From assembly GCA_036674765.1 (NCBI GenBank), contig JARVKI010000054.1, positions 124,001 to 188,000 on the forward strand: a stretch of 64,000 bases of DNA, read 5' to 3'. Below are positions 12,505 through 20,424 of this stretch, piece by piece. Origin of the DNA: Seiridium cupressi. Its lineage: Eukaryota; Ascomycota; Sordariomycetes; Amphisphaeriales; Sporocadaceae. Numbering within the stretch: position 1 is the stretch's first letter; every line of letters begins with the position of its first letter. The translations under genes and the position numbers were made by a program. Below the pieces are notes generated by a model. It searched no databases and was not told where the DNA came from. It worked only from the letters and a program-made list of their open reading frames with translations.

Positions 12505-14439
12505 ATGGACAGAGACCACGACGTTCGCGCATCACACGATGGCGATGGCGAGCCTCTCGGGCGTCGCACATCAGCTCTGGAGGAGGCACCTACTTTGGTG
12601 CCCCCAGCTGGGTTTCCCGGAATGCCTATAAGCCGTCGTCGCAGCACCGCTTCTCGTATGACGCAAGATGGAGAGCTGCACGAGGATCTTGACGCCTTGG
12701 TTCGCAGCGCCTCGGCGATCAGCGGACGTCGCTCGCATGAGGCGCGCGACAATGTCTTTGAGTTGCCTCAAATCCAGAGACCGCGAGCCGCGAAGCCCGC
12801 TCCTGTGAGCACAATTCGCGAGGTGCCATCCAACCTCAACACGCCAATGTCAACGCGGCCACCGTCGCCTGTGGCTGGGTTCTCTTCCACCGCACCACAG
12901 TCGCCTGCAAGCCCTTCTGGGACTGCGACGCCAGCTGAGTATGAGACGGGAGTAAATCAGGCTTATCCTGATATCGGAGTCATCAAGTCATGGCGCGGAG
13001 CCATGATCCTTTTCTGCACATGCGGCGCCCAGCTCATGGACAATGTGTTCATGACAGGCGTCAACATTGCTCTTCCCGCGATACAAAAAGAATTTGATGT
13101 TAGCAGCAATGATCTACAATGGCTTATCTCAGCATACACATTGACCTTTGGCGGCTTTCTCCTCCTCTCCGGTGTACTTGCCGACAGGTTCGGCCGCAGG
13201 CTGATTTTCTGCCTTGGGATGGCATTTCTGAGTATTTGGACATTGGCGGATGGACTAGCAACCTCGTTCATTCAACTTGCTGTATTCCGTGCCGTTCAAG
13301 GAATCGGGGCTGCCATGACCGTGCCTTCTGCTGTTGGCATTATCAGCAACTATTTTGTAACGAGCGATCGTACTCTTGCACTCACAATCTTTGGGTCTGC
13401 AGGAGCAGTTGGCTTCTGCCTGGGCCTGATATTTGGGGGATTCCTCACCTCATCTCTTGGCTGGCGATATATATTCTATATCCCTCTAGTTGTGACGGGC
13501 ACTGTAGGAATTTTCGGTTGGTTCTGCCTTCCAAAAGATAGACTTGAAGGACAGGCCCGCCCTAAGCTCGATTTCGCCGGTGCGGGCCTATCCACGGCAG
13601 GCCTTATCTTGCTAAGCTTTGTGCTCTCCAGTGGTGGAGATTATGGCTGGGGCAAGGCTTTCATCATTGTTCTCCTGGTCCTGAGTGTAGCCATGATCGC
13701 CACATTTGCCTATGTGGAGAAGAAAGTCGCAAACCCCATCATGCCCCTATCGCTGTGGAAACTCGAAAACTTCGCTGCTTTGTGGATTGGTGGCTTTGGT
13801 AAGCTGATTCTTCCCTCCATTTTTGGGCCTTACACTGACGTGAATCAAGTCATGTATGGCGGCTACCAGACAACCATATACTACACTACACTAATTGCTC
13901 AAGAGGTCAATGAACTTAGCGCAGGTGCAACTGCAATTCGGTTCCTCCCCATGGGCGCCGTTGGTTTCATCACCAGCTTAGGCATGTCTCGAATGATTGA
14001 ACATTTCAACACGAAATACCTGCTTATCGTCGGCATGGGGATATGCGCTGCGGCTCCTGTCCCCTCGGCACTCATGCGATCCGATGATCTTAACTTCTGG
14101 AAACATGTTTTCCCTACAACTGTCATCGGCGTGCTTGGGACAACGATTGTTTATTGCACCATCACAGTTGTGCTTCTCGCATCGGTTCCGACCAATGTGA
14201 AGAGCCTGTGCGGTGGCATGATCAACACGGCCTTCCAGATCGGAAGCGGTGTTGCCCTGGCGCTTTCAAGCGCCGTTGTGCAAGCTGTTGATACGAGTAA
14301 AGGCCACGGAAAGTTGCAGCAGTATGGAACAGGATTGTGGTGCTGCGTTGGTCTTGCAATTATCGGTATGGTGGCTTGTACCTTTGGTGTGAAGAACGTA
14401 GGCAGGCCACGCGGTGGGGGCCTGGTCATGGCCCATTGA
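12505..14439 (+). CDS. DHA2-type (14-spanner) MFS drug/H+ antiporter
   Basis: Exons 12505..13798 and 13850..14439 give 627 residues. A disordered, Ser/Pro-rich cytoplasmic head of about 155 residues precedes the membrane core. Hallmarks are LMDNVFMTGVNIALPAIQKEFDV in TM1, LQWLISAYTLTFGGFLLLSG, the A-type motif GVLADRFGRRLIF, FRAVQGIGAAMTVPSAVGII, antiporter motif C-like GSAGAVGFCLGLIFGGFL, and LGWRYIFYIPL. It resembles the yeast Atr1 / aminotriazole-resistance and toxin-efflux branch. The predicted role is plasma-membrane proton-coupled export of toxic compounds. The 51-base intron is supported by GTAAGC, an ACTGAC branch site and repair of the loop before MYGGYQTTIYY, but it is in frame and stop-free, so simple ORF callers will include it as 17 extra residues. 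No biosynthetic genes flank it. Confidence 0.92.
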   Translation: MDRDHDVRASHDGDGEPLGRRTSALEEAPTLVPPAGFPGMPISRRRSTASRMTQDGELHEDLDALVRSASAISGRRSHEARDNVFELPQIQRPRAAKPAPVSTIREVPSNLNTPMSTRPPSPVAGFSSTAPQSPASPSGTATPAEYETGVNQAYPDIGVIKSWRGAMILFCTCGAQLMDNVFMTGVNIALPAIQKEFDVSSNDLQWLISAYTLTFGGFLLLSGVLADRFGRRLIFCLGMAFLSIWTLADGLATSFIQLAVFRAVQGIGAAMTVPSAVGIISNYFVTSDRTLALTIFGSAGAVGFCLGLIFGGFLTSSLGWRYIFYIPLVVTGTVGIFGWFCLPKDRLEGQARPKLDFAGAGLSTAGLILLSFVLSSGGDYGWGKAFIIVLLVLSVAMIATFAYVEKKVANPIMPLSLWKLENFAALWIGGFGKLILPSIFGPYTDVNQVMYGGYQTTIYYTTLIAQEVNELSAGATAIRFLPMGAVGFITSLGMSRMIEHFNTKYLLIVGMGICAAAPVPSALMRSDDLNFWKHVFPTTVIGVLGTTIVYCTITVVLLASVPTNVKSLCGGMINTAFQIGSGVALALSSAVVQAVDTSKGHGKLQQYGTGLWCCVGLAIIGMVACTFGVKNVGRPRGGGLVMAH

Positions 14440-15125
14440 TGGATGCGAGATTTTCTTAGAATATAGATAGCGCATCAACTTCCTATTTAGACAGAAGATA
14501 GAGATAGATATAGAGATAGAGTTCTAGACATTCAAGACCAGGGCGCCATACGGGGTGCGCCATAAAGTGGCTGATAGGTGTGGCCGGAGAGAGGGTAATA
14601 CAACGGGAGGGCAGTTATGGCCGTTTGAGCCAGCAAAAGTAGTTTGGTTTCTGTATCTTAATTTTTAATCTTCATATTGAATATTACCATAAGGTCGTAT
14701 CAAATGCTAACGCTATACAACATTCCGATTTAGTTATGTTGCACGGCTTAATCTCTTGTGTGATTAGATCAGATACTGTTCTCAATGACGTCCGTTAGTT
14801 AAAATGCACTCCAAAGCTTTCAATAGTGGACTGCGAATACATCCATTCAATGAATCTAGTGCGAACCTCTTTATTGGATAGTTTTCTATAGAGACCATCC
14901 TGTCTCATAACTGACGTGGCTCGCTAAAGGAAGACCATTGCTACTCTTCAAAGACTGGCATTACAATCTCACGTGATCCTGCTCAATGACCCCGCATCCT
15001 GGGTCAATACAATGGCACTATTATGCGTGCTTATGACCTTGTCGCCGGAAACTTCCCGAGTCGAATGGTATTGTTTTTTTGCAGTTGCATTCGATCGTCC
15101 TACTTTGAAACTTAACAGCTTCAAC
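14440..15125. other. Intergenic with GATA microsatellite
   Basis: The transporter 3' region carries a GATAGA-type microsatellite at 14493..14521. The rest is AT-rich with no recognisable gene. In-frame sequence upstream of the hydrolase ATG (from 14973) opens with GTG, and the peptide MALLCVLMTLS (ATG near 15012) could serve as an alternative start. Confidence 0.5.
14493..14521. repeat. GATAGA-type microsatellite
   Basis: This is a short imperfect tandem of GATAGA/GATATA units just after the DHA2 transporter. It is a simple repeat with no evident function. Confidence 0.8.
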
Positions 15126-16298
15126 ATGCATCAAAAGTATTCATCTCAAGCAGACTACATCGCAAAGCTTGATGCAATACTTCAAGAAGCCATTGATGTA
15201 GGGGTTCCAGCTGTCTCTGCCGCTATACACTCATCTCAGGGTGTGCTATGGGAGTCCAGCAACGGATTAGCAGATATACAAGCCCAACGACCAATTGGAA
15301 ATGGTGATTTATTCGGTATCGGCAGTATTACCAAAGTGTTCGTGACTGTTGTGGTTCTGCAGCTTGTTGATGAGAAGCGACTCCAATTATCTGATACGGT
15401 TGGCAAGCTATTGGATTCGCAACTCTATTCCGGGATCGAGAACGCTGCCGATGCAACGGTGGCACGACTACTTAGGCATGAAGCAGGTATCGATAGCTGG
15501 GAAGATGAACCGTCGTGGATCGTTGAAGGTAGAGGCAAAGCGATAGATCCAGCGCGGATCTGGAAGAAGAACGAGCCGCTCGATCATATTCGTAGGCCGA
15601 AGGCCAAGGCGCCAGATCCTGGCCAATGGTACTATTCAAACACTAACTATACCTTTCTGGGGTTTATCATCGAGAAAATCACACAGCAATCGGCAGAAGT
15701 AGAGATTCGGCGGCGTATCATTGAGCCATTAGGTCTAAGACACACATATTTGGAAGGATTTGAACAATCGACTCCAGCAATCCCACCTCGCCGTTATCAT
15801 TGGGCCACCGGTCCCTTTGTCGATGATGCGGGTATAAGTCCGTCGTTCTTTCAAATAGGAAATGACCTCATCGATGTGACCGGTTCCAACCTATCTACAG
15901 AATGGACGGCAGGCGGGATAGTCTCATCAGCGCCAGACCTCCTAAGGCTCGCGATTGCACTTCGGGATGGCAAGTTGCTCAGCGCGGAATCATTGCTCGT
16001 CATGAAAGAATGGAGATCGGTAAGCAGGCCGGGGTTCGAAATGGGGCACGGAATCTTCAGATTGAAAGCACCTCATGATGATAATCCGTGGTTGGGCCAC
16101 TTTGGAAGTGTTCTGGGCTTCACAGGTGCACTGTGGTGGCAGGAGGAAGGCGACTGTGCTGTTTGCGTGTTAGCAAATGTCGGCACCGTGCACTCGGGCA
16201 ATGTTTCCTCGAGTGCTGCTGATATTATAAGGAAATCTGAGTTTCTGAAGGTGGCCTCGCGCCTGTCAGCTTGCAGTTCATCAAGTAATATGTCTTAG
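15126..16298 (+). CDS. Serine beta-lactamase-fold hydrolase (class C / DD-peptidase-like)
   Basis: An intronless frame encodes 390 residues. The catalytic triad motifs of the serine beta-lactamase / penicillin-binding fold are visible: SxxK as FGIGSITKVF (Ser and Lys near residues 66-69), YxN as WYYSNTNYTFLG, and a third-box HxG as GHFGSVLGFTGALWW. Supporting segments are VARLLRHEAGIDSW and SAPDLLRLAIALRDGKLLSAES. In fungi these enzymes are varied esterases, amidases, transacylases or lactonases, and the substrate cannot be told. ATG 15126 (MHQKYSSQ) puts the N-terminus where the family usually starts. An in-frame ATG near 15012 would add a short hydrophobic leader. Absence of introns among intron-containing neighbours may reflect bacterial ancestry, but that is only an inference. 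Confidence 0.88.
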   Translation: MHQKYSSQADYIAKLDAILQEAIDVGVPAVSAAIHSSQGVLWESSNGLADIQAQRPIGNGDLFGIGSITKVFVTVVVLQLVDEKRLQLSDTVGKLLDSQLYSGIENAADATVARLLRHEAGIDSWEDEPSWIVEGRGKAIDPARIWKKNEPLDHIRRPKAKAPDPGQWYYSNTNYTFLGFIIEKITQQSAEVEIRRRIIEPLGLRHTYLEGFEQSTPAIPPRRYHWATGPFVDDAGISPSFFQIGNDLIDVTGSNLSTEWTAGGIVSSAPDLLRLAIALRDGKLLSAESLLVMKEWRSVSRPGFEMGHGIFRLKAPHDDNPWLGHFGSVLGFTGALWWQEEGDCAVCVLANVGTVHSGNVSSSAADIIRKSEFLKVASRLSACSSSSNMS

Positions 16299-16842
16299 GC
16301 ATGCTCTAGTCATATCAGTCTAGAAGGCTAATCTGCAGGGGCGCTGAATAGCTGATGTCTCCTGTCATCAACCCAATTCTTTAGTATAACTATGATCTTG
16401 AGTACAGCATGACCGAATGGTCTATATCGCTAAACAGTAAACACAGCGGTGGGAATGGACTAGTCAAGGAGCTCATAATACCCGGAGACCTGTGATTGGC
16501 TACTCGCCTGATCTGGAAGTCGCCCCTGGCTAAAAGACGGTTACTGCAGGGTTCCCCGGAGCAATTCCTCCTCATTACCTGCATCCGCCAATGGCTGTCA
16601 ATCGCCAAGCTTTAATACAGTCTATACTCGACCTGTAGTATACCCCCAATTGGAACAACAGGTTCTTGGAGAACCAACGTCATGCAGAATTGAGAATTCC
16701 ATAACGTCATTGGAATATCACTCGACCGGCTGCGGAAAGCATTTCGCCTCATGTTAATGTTGGGTCATTTTGCTGCTCCTCGATATGGGCCCAAATCGCA
16801 CGAAGCTTCCATGATAGTTGATCTATCAAGCATGAAGCGACG
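16299..16842. other. Intergenic, promoter of the sensor-like gene
   Basis: There is no convincing coding frame. This 544-base stretch holds the hydrolase terminator and the promoter of the downstream single-pass protein. I looked here for an upstream exon encoding a signal peptide for that protein and did not find a clear one. Confidence 0.45.
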
Positions 16843-18407
16843 ATGAGCGATCAGAATATCTATATCAGCAATGGAACCTGTTATTCTGCAGCCGGCAAAA
16901 AACTGGACGGTAGCTTCGTCCCCTGCGGCAACGATGCCTTCGGCCATCAGACTTGTTGCGGAGCAGGCGATAACTGCCTAGCCGACAATGCCTGCTTCGG
17001 AGTCCATGGCTCTGGATATGGCAGTTATCTAACATATATGGCCGGGTGTAGTGATCCCGACTACAAAGACGCCAGCTGTCCCGACAAAGAGGGTATCGGT
17101 AAGCGAGGACGCCGAGACGATGTTGGACACAACGATCATTCAACTAACTATTTCAAGACCAGCCCTGGATCGCTCTCACGCTCTGCGATAATAGCGATGG
17201 CGTATGGGCGGCCTGCTCGCAAGAGGGAAACCCCACGACACTCCAGCCTGGCTCTTTTTGTAGCTGCACAGATACCGCATCGGCCACGGTGGCATTCAGT
17301 GATGCGAACAGCCTAACGAATATCTGCTCTCTGCCTGAAAGCACCGGAGACAGCATCCAATACTTCGCGGGCCACATTCCCACCTCACCTTCATCGGCTA
17401 AAACGACTACAGCAGCAGGGAGCTCGGACACTACAACAGCAAGGAGCTCGGGCTCTACAGCAACAGCGACGCAGACAGGGGCAACGACTTCTACACAAAG
17501 CGATACAAACACAAGCAATAGCGATACGGCCACCCCCGGCGCTGGCTCTAGCGGCACCAGTGCGACAGCGACTACAACTGGAACAAATTCAGCCTCACCG
17601 AGCGCAACTGGTACTGCCGCCGCGAACAGCGATACGAGTTCAGGGACTAGCTCAGGCGCCAAGATAGGTATCGGCGTTGGAGTAGCACTTGGCGTACTCC
17701 TCCTGCTCGCCATAATAGCCGCTTTCCTCATTCGCCGCCGCAAGCGTCGGCGTTCGCCCTCCGAAGTCGAGAAGGGCCGAGTCAACGGTGCGAAACTGTC
17801 GAAACCAGATCCAGCAGACCCGCACCGGGTGTCTGCCTTATCGGCTACGCCTAGGGCGTCGGAGGCTGACGGTCAGGCTATATCGGAAGCTGATGGGAAG
17901 GCTGTATCCAAGGCTGATAAATTAGCCATGGCGGAAGCTGATGGGCATGCCTTGTTGGAAGCTGATGGAAAAGCGGTGTCGAAGGCTGATAAACTGCCCA
18001 TATCGGAGGCTGATGGACAGGCCGTGTCAGAAGTTGACGGACGAGCTGCACGGCCATGGAGTATGAGAAGTGAGCTCGAGGGAACTGAGGTAATACCAAA
18101 TATAGCCGAACATCCAGGGGGGGCTTCGGGAGTGGGTAACGCGCATGGAGGACGTGTAAGGCGGAGTGGGGAGCTAAGCCCTGTTGCCGAACTGCCAGGG
18201 AGCAGTAGCTGGCAAAATGGCAGGCGGGGATCTGCTCGAGGAGGTCAGACTCCAGCATCAATGGGTGACAACAGAGAGCAACCACCTCATGTTGGAGGGC
18301 TCTCGATTGCAAGTCCAGGGGCATCACAACTGTCAAGTGAACAAGGGGCTGGTTATAGACCTGCCCAAGGACGGTCGAGATGGGGGGAGAAATGGAGAGT
18401 GCGGTAA
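16843..18407 (+). CDS. Single-pass, Cys-rich and Ser/Thr-rich surface protein (wall-sensor-like)
   Basis: Exons 16843..17098 and 17158..18407 give 501 residues. The N-terminal part is a cysteine-rich ectodomain (NGTCYSAAGKKLDGSFVPC, FGHQTCCGAGDNCLADNACFG, then a second Cys-rich segment after the intron with LTLCDNSDGVWAAC and FCSCTD). A Ser/Thr-rich, probably O-mannosylated stalk follows. A single transmembrane helix at about residues 255-277 (IGIGVGVALGVLLLLAIIAAFLI) is followed by RRRKRRR as stop-transfer. The cytoplasmic tail carries eight tandem 8-residue repeats and a low-complexity end. This resembles fungal Mid2/Wsc-like plasma-membrane sensors. The ectodomain family is common in mould genomes but not characterised. 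No signal peptide is visible at the chosen start, so a missed 5' exon is possible. Two donors are in the same phase (GTATCG and GTAAGC); the second is the better match. Confidence 0.8.
17859..18050 (+). repeat. Eight tandem 24-bp coding repeats
   Basis: Eight consecutive 24-base units encode 8-residue units of the type SEADGxAv. Units 2-3 (SEADGKAV SKADKLAM) and 5-6 (LEADGKAV SKADKLPI) are near copies, which shows a three-unit (72-base) higher-order duplication. They lie in the cytoplasmic tail of the sensor-like protein. Such repeats are prone to copy-number change between strains. Confidence 0.9.
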
Positions 18408-18890
18408 TGGCAGACAACAGATATCGTGGTTCGTACTGGACTGTTGTGGTCCCGTTAATAGCACAACTACCTAATTAATACTGAGCTGGGAGGCCTACCA
18501 AGGTACAGAGTTGAATACGATTCCCACTGGTGCTTTGGCAGCTTCCTCATTCTAATTGACCCAGGCCCCATATCTTTGACTTTTCTTCATGTATGGATAT
18601 CATTTTCACCTGCATTCGGGAAAGATCAGATTGGTAGCAGGTGTAATGATTGTGTCTATATGCATTAACTATTGAAAACATTAACGATGGTGATTCTATT
18701 GAGCAACCCCGATGAAACTCCTCCCCATGCCTCTATCCTCCGAAAGCGCCAATAAATTCAATCCAAGCACATGTGCTGATAGGCCATGTTCAAGCAGAGA
18801 ACATGTTCCCTAATGAGAGACTAGTGATATAAGTGAAGGAATGCTGCCGAAGTGGCATGAGTATGTTGCGAGCTGGGTAACTCAGGGCAC
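18408..18890. other. Intergenic between convergent genes
   Basis: Both flanking genes end here and no coding frame is evident. Terminators for both are expected, but none can be placed precisely. Confidence 0.5.
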
Positions 18891-20261
18891 TCAAGAGCTC
18901 CTGCAGTAAGACCAGGAGCTCTCGACACCGTAGAAGTGGCTGCCAGACCATCCAGGAATGACGGTTGCAACGCTGTTGTCGTACTGCTCGGCAAAGAGTT
19001 TACAGTATGTTCCCTGAGCGATACCGTCCTGGGTCAACATGAAGGCGTTGAAGAAGTTGCACTTGCCGGGGTTGTAGCCGAGGTAGCTCAGGATGGTAGC
19101 GAGGAGGCCGGACTTCTGGTTGGCGGCGTTCTGAGCGGCGGCATAGGTGGCACAGATGCTGACATCGAAGACACCCTTGAACATCTGCTCACCAATGCAT
19201 GTGCGCGGGTGGGAGTGAATACCAGAGCAGTTCTTGGGGTTGGTCCAGCCTGAGGGAGTGGTGGGCGTGGTGTTGTTGGTCTTCTGGTAGCCGTTGGAGC
19301 CAGTGATAACAACCGGGAAGCCGCTGCGGGTCTCGCCAGTGTTGACGGCGGCGGCAGGCTGGACACCGGATCCCCAGAGAGTGCACTTGTAGTTTGTGAT
19401 GGAAGAGACATTTGTGCCGGTGCAAGAGCACTGGTCAGGGTTCCACTGGGGGTCGCGCTCGATGTACAGGTTGAAGGCAGTGCAGAGATCGGTGCTGTCG
19501 CACTTGGCGGCACAGAGGGCGACGTCATAGCTCTGCAGAGTGTAAAGTCCCATGTAGCTGTTGGCGTTGACTGAGGCGTTCAAGTCCTTGAAGGTCTGAG
19601 CATATCCGGATGGGGTGGCGGCGCTCTGAGCTAGCTTGTGGTAAACGGGATTGGCAAGGAATGCATCAGCGGTATCGGGTGTGGTCTTGGCGCCGTAGCC
19701 GTCGGGCTGAGGAGCACAGGGGTCCTCGGGGTTGATGAAACCACAGTAAGTGCCAACTTCATAGGGGGTCGGGCAAGCAGTGTCAGAGGTGAAAGCGAAG
19801 GTGTTGGTCCAGCTGACGGGCGTGCAGGTTGTTGGAGCAAGGTTCGCGGTGACCGGGATGCTGGCAATACTGGTAACAGCGCTGGTGGCACTGGTCACAG
19901 TCGCATAGCCAGTGGCCTTCGCGGTTGTCGAAGTCGAAGTCGCCTTGACAGTGCTACTAGTGGTGGCATAGCCGGAGCTGCCAGTGCTGCCGATGCAGAA
20001 GCCGAAGATGCAGAAAGTGCGAGCCTCCAGGCTACGCTTCTCGGCGGCAGTGGCGCTGGCGGTGGCCACACCGGTGACTGCCGCTACAGCACTAGAAGAG
20101 GCCGCAGCGGCGTTGTAAATACCGGTCTCGATCGAGTCGGAGACAGCGGGCCCGGTCACGGACGGTGCCGGGGCGGCCTGGACAATGTCGAGGTTGATAG
20201 CACTCACAGCGGGTGAGGCAGCAGCAAGGCTGGCAGCTCCCAGAATAATGAGCGAGCGCAT
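18891..20261 (-). CDS. Secreted Cys-rich protein with Kex2-type site
   Basis: A single exon from ATG 20261 to TAA 18891 encodes 456 residues. A TTG 21 bases upstream is in frame but is not a normal start. Residues 1-21 (MRSLIILGAASLAAASPAVSA) are a clear signal peptide. An Ala/Ser-rich segment leads to a dibasic KR at 75-76, a likely Kex2 site. Then come a small Cys hairpin (TFCIFGFCIG), a Ser/Thr linker and a large Cys-rich domain with VALCAAKCDSTDLCTAFNLYIERD, which is reminiscent of PAN/Apple-like modules. This type is frequent among fungal secreted or wall-associated proteins of unknown function. The codons are strongly C/G-ending compared with neighbours, which suggests high expression. 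A TATA-like element lies about 150 bases upstream. Confidence 0.85.
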   Translation of the reverse strand: MRSLIILGAASLAAASPAVSAINLDIVQAAPAPSVTGPAVSDSIETGIYNAAAASSSAVAAVTGVATASATAAEKRSLEARTFCIFGFCIGSTGSSGYATTSSTVKATSTSTTAKATGYATVTSATSAVTSIASIPVTANLAPTTCTPVSWTNTFAFTSDTACPTPYEVGTYCGFINPEDPCAPQPDGYGAKTTPDTADAFLANPVYHKLAQSAATPSGYAQTFKDLNASVNANSYMGLYTLQSYDVALCAAKCDSTDLCTAFNLYIERDPQWNPDQCSCTGTNVSSITNYKCTLWGSGVQPAAAVNTGETRSGFPVVITGSNGYQKTNNTTPTTPSGWTNPKNCSGIHSHPRTCIGEQMFKGVFDVSICATYAAAQNAANQKSGLLATILSYLGYNPGKCNFFNAFMLTQDGIAQGTYCKLFAEQYDNSVATVIPGWSGSHFYGVESSWSYCRSS

Positions 20262-20355
20262 TTCGAAGTTGGCGGTCGACAAAGAGTGGAAGACTGTAAA
20301 GCTATAGCAAGTGTGTCTGAAGAGACTTGTCTGAAACGACTGTTGAATGAATGCT

Positions 20356-20383
20356 GAGGATGAGGATGAGGATGAGGAATGAG
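20356..20383. repeat. GAGGAT hexanucleotide repeat
   Basis: About four to five tandem GAGGAT units lie in the presumed 5' untranslated region or proximal promoter of the secreted protein gene. On that gene's strand this is a pyrimidine-rich (ATCCTC) tract, the kind of CT-rich element often found near transcription starts of strongly expressed fungal genes. Confidence 0.75.
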
Positions 20384-20410
20384 TGCATCCAGAGACGGGA
20401 GATCACTATA

Positions 20411-20420
20411 CTATATATAC
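20411..20420 (-). promoter_or_regulatory. TATA-like element of the secreted protein gene
   Basis: The minus strand reads TTTTGTATATATAG here, about 150 bases upstream of the ATG at 20261 and upstream of the CT-rich tract. The position and sequence suit a TATA box for a highly expressed gene. It is a sequence match only. Confidence 0.4.
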
Positions 20421-20424
20421 AAAA

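Noticed and set aside
17153..17785. Long minus-strand open frame opposite the sensor stalk
   Set aside because: It is the antisense shadow of the Ser/Thr-rich coding exon. The Val/Ala/Pro-rich translation has no domain.
17878..18417. 179-residue minus-strand frame over the tail repeats
   Set aside because: Its repetitive translation mirrors the 24-base repeats of the plus-strand gene, so there is no independent evidence for it.
19638..20216. 192-residue plus-strand frame over the secreted protein gene
   Set aside because: The strong GC-ending codon use of the real gene keeps the opposite strand free of stops. The Gly/Arg-rich product is an artefact.
12505..20261. Secondary-metabolite cluster around the exporter
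   Set aside because: No polyketide, peptide or terpene synthase, P450 or pathway regulator lies nearby. The exporter alone is not evidence.
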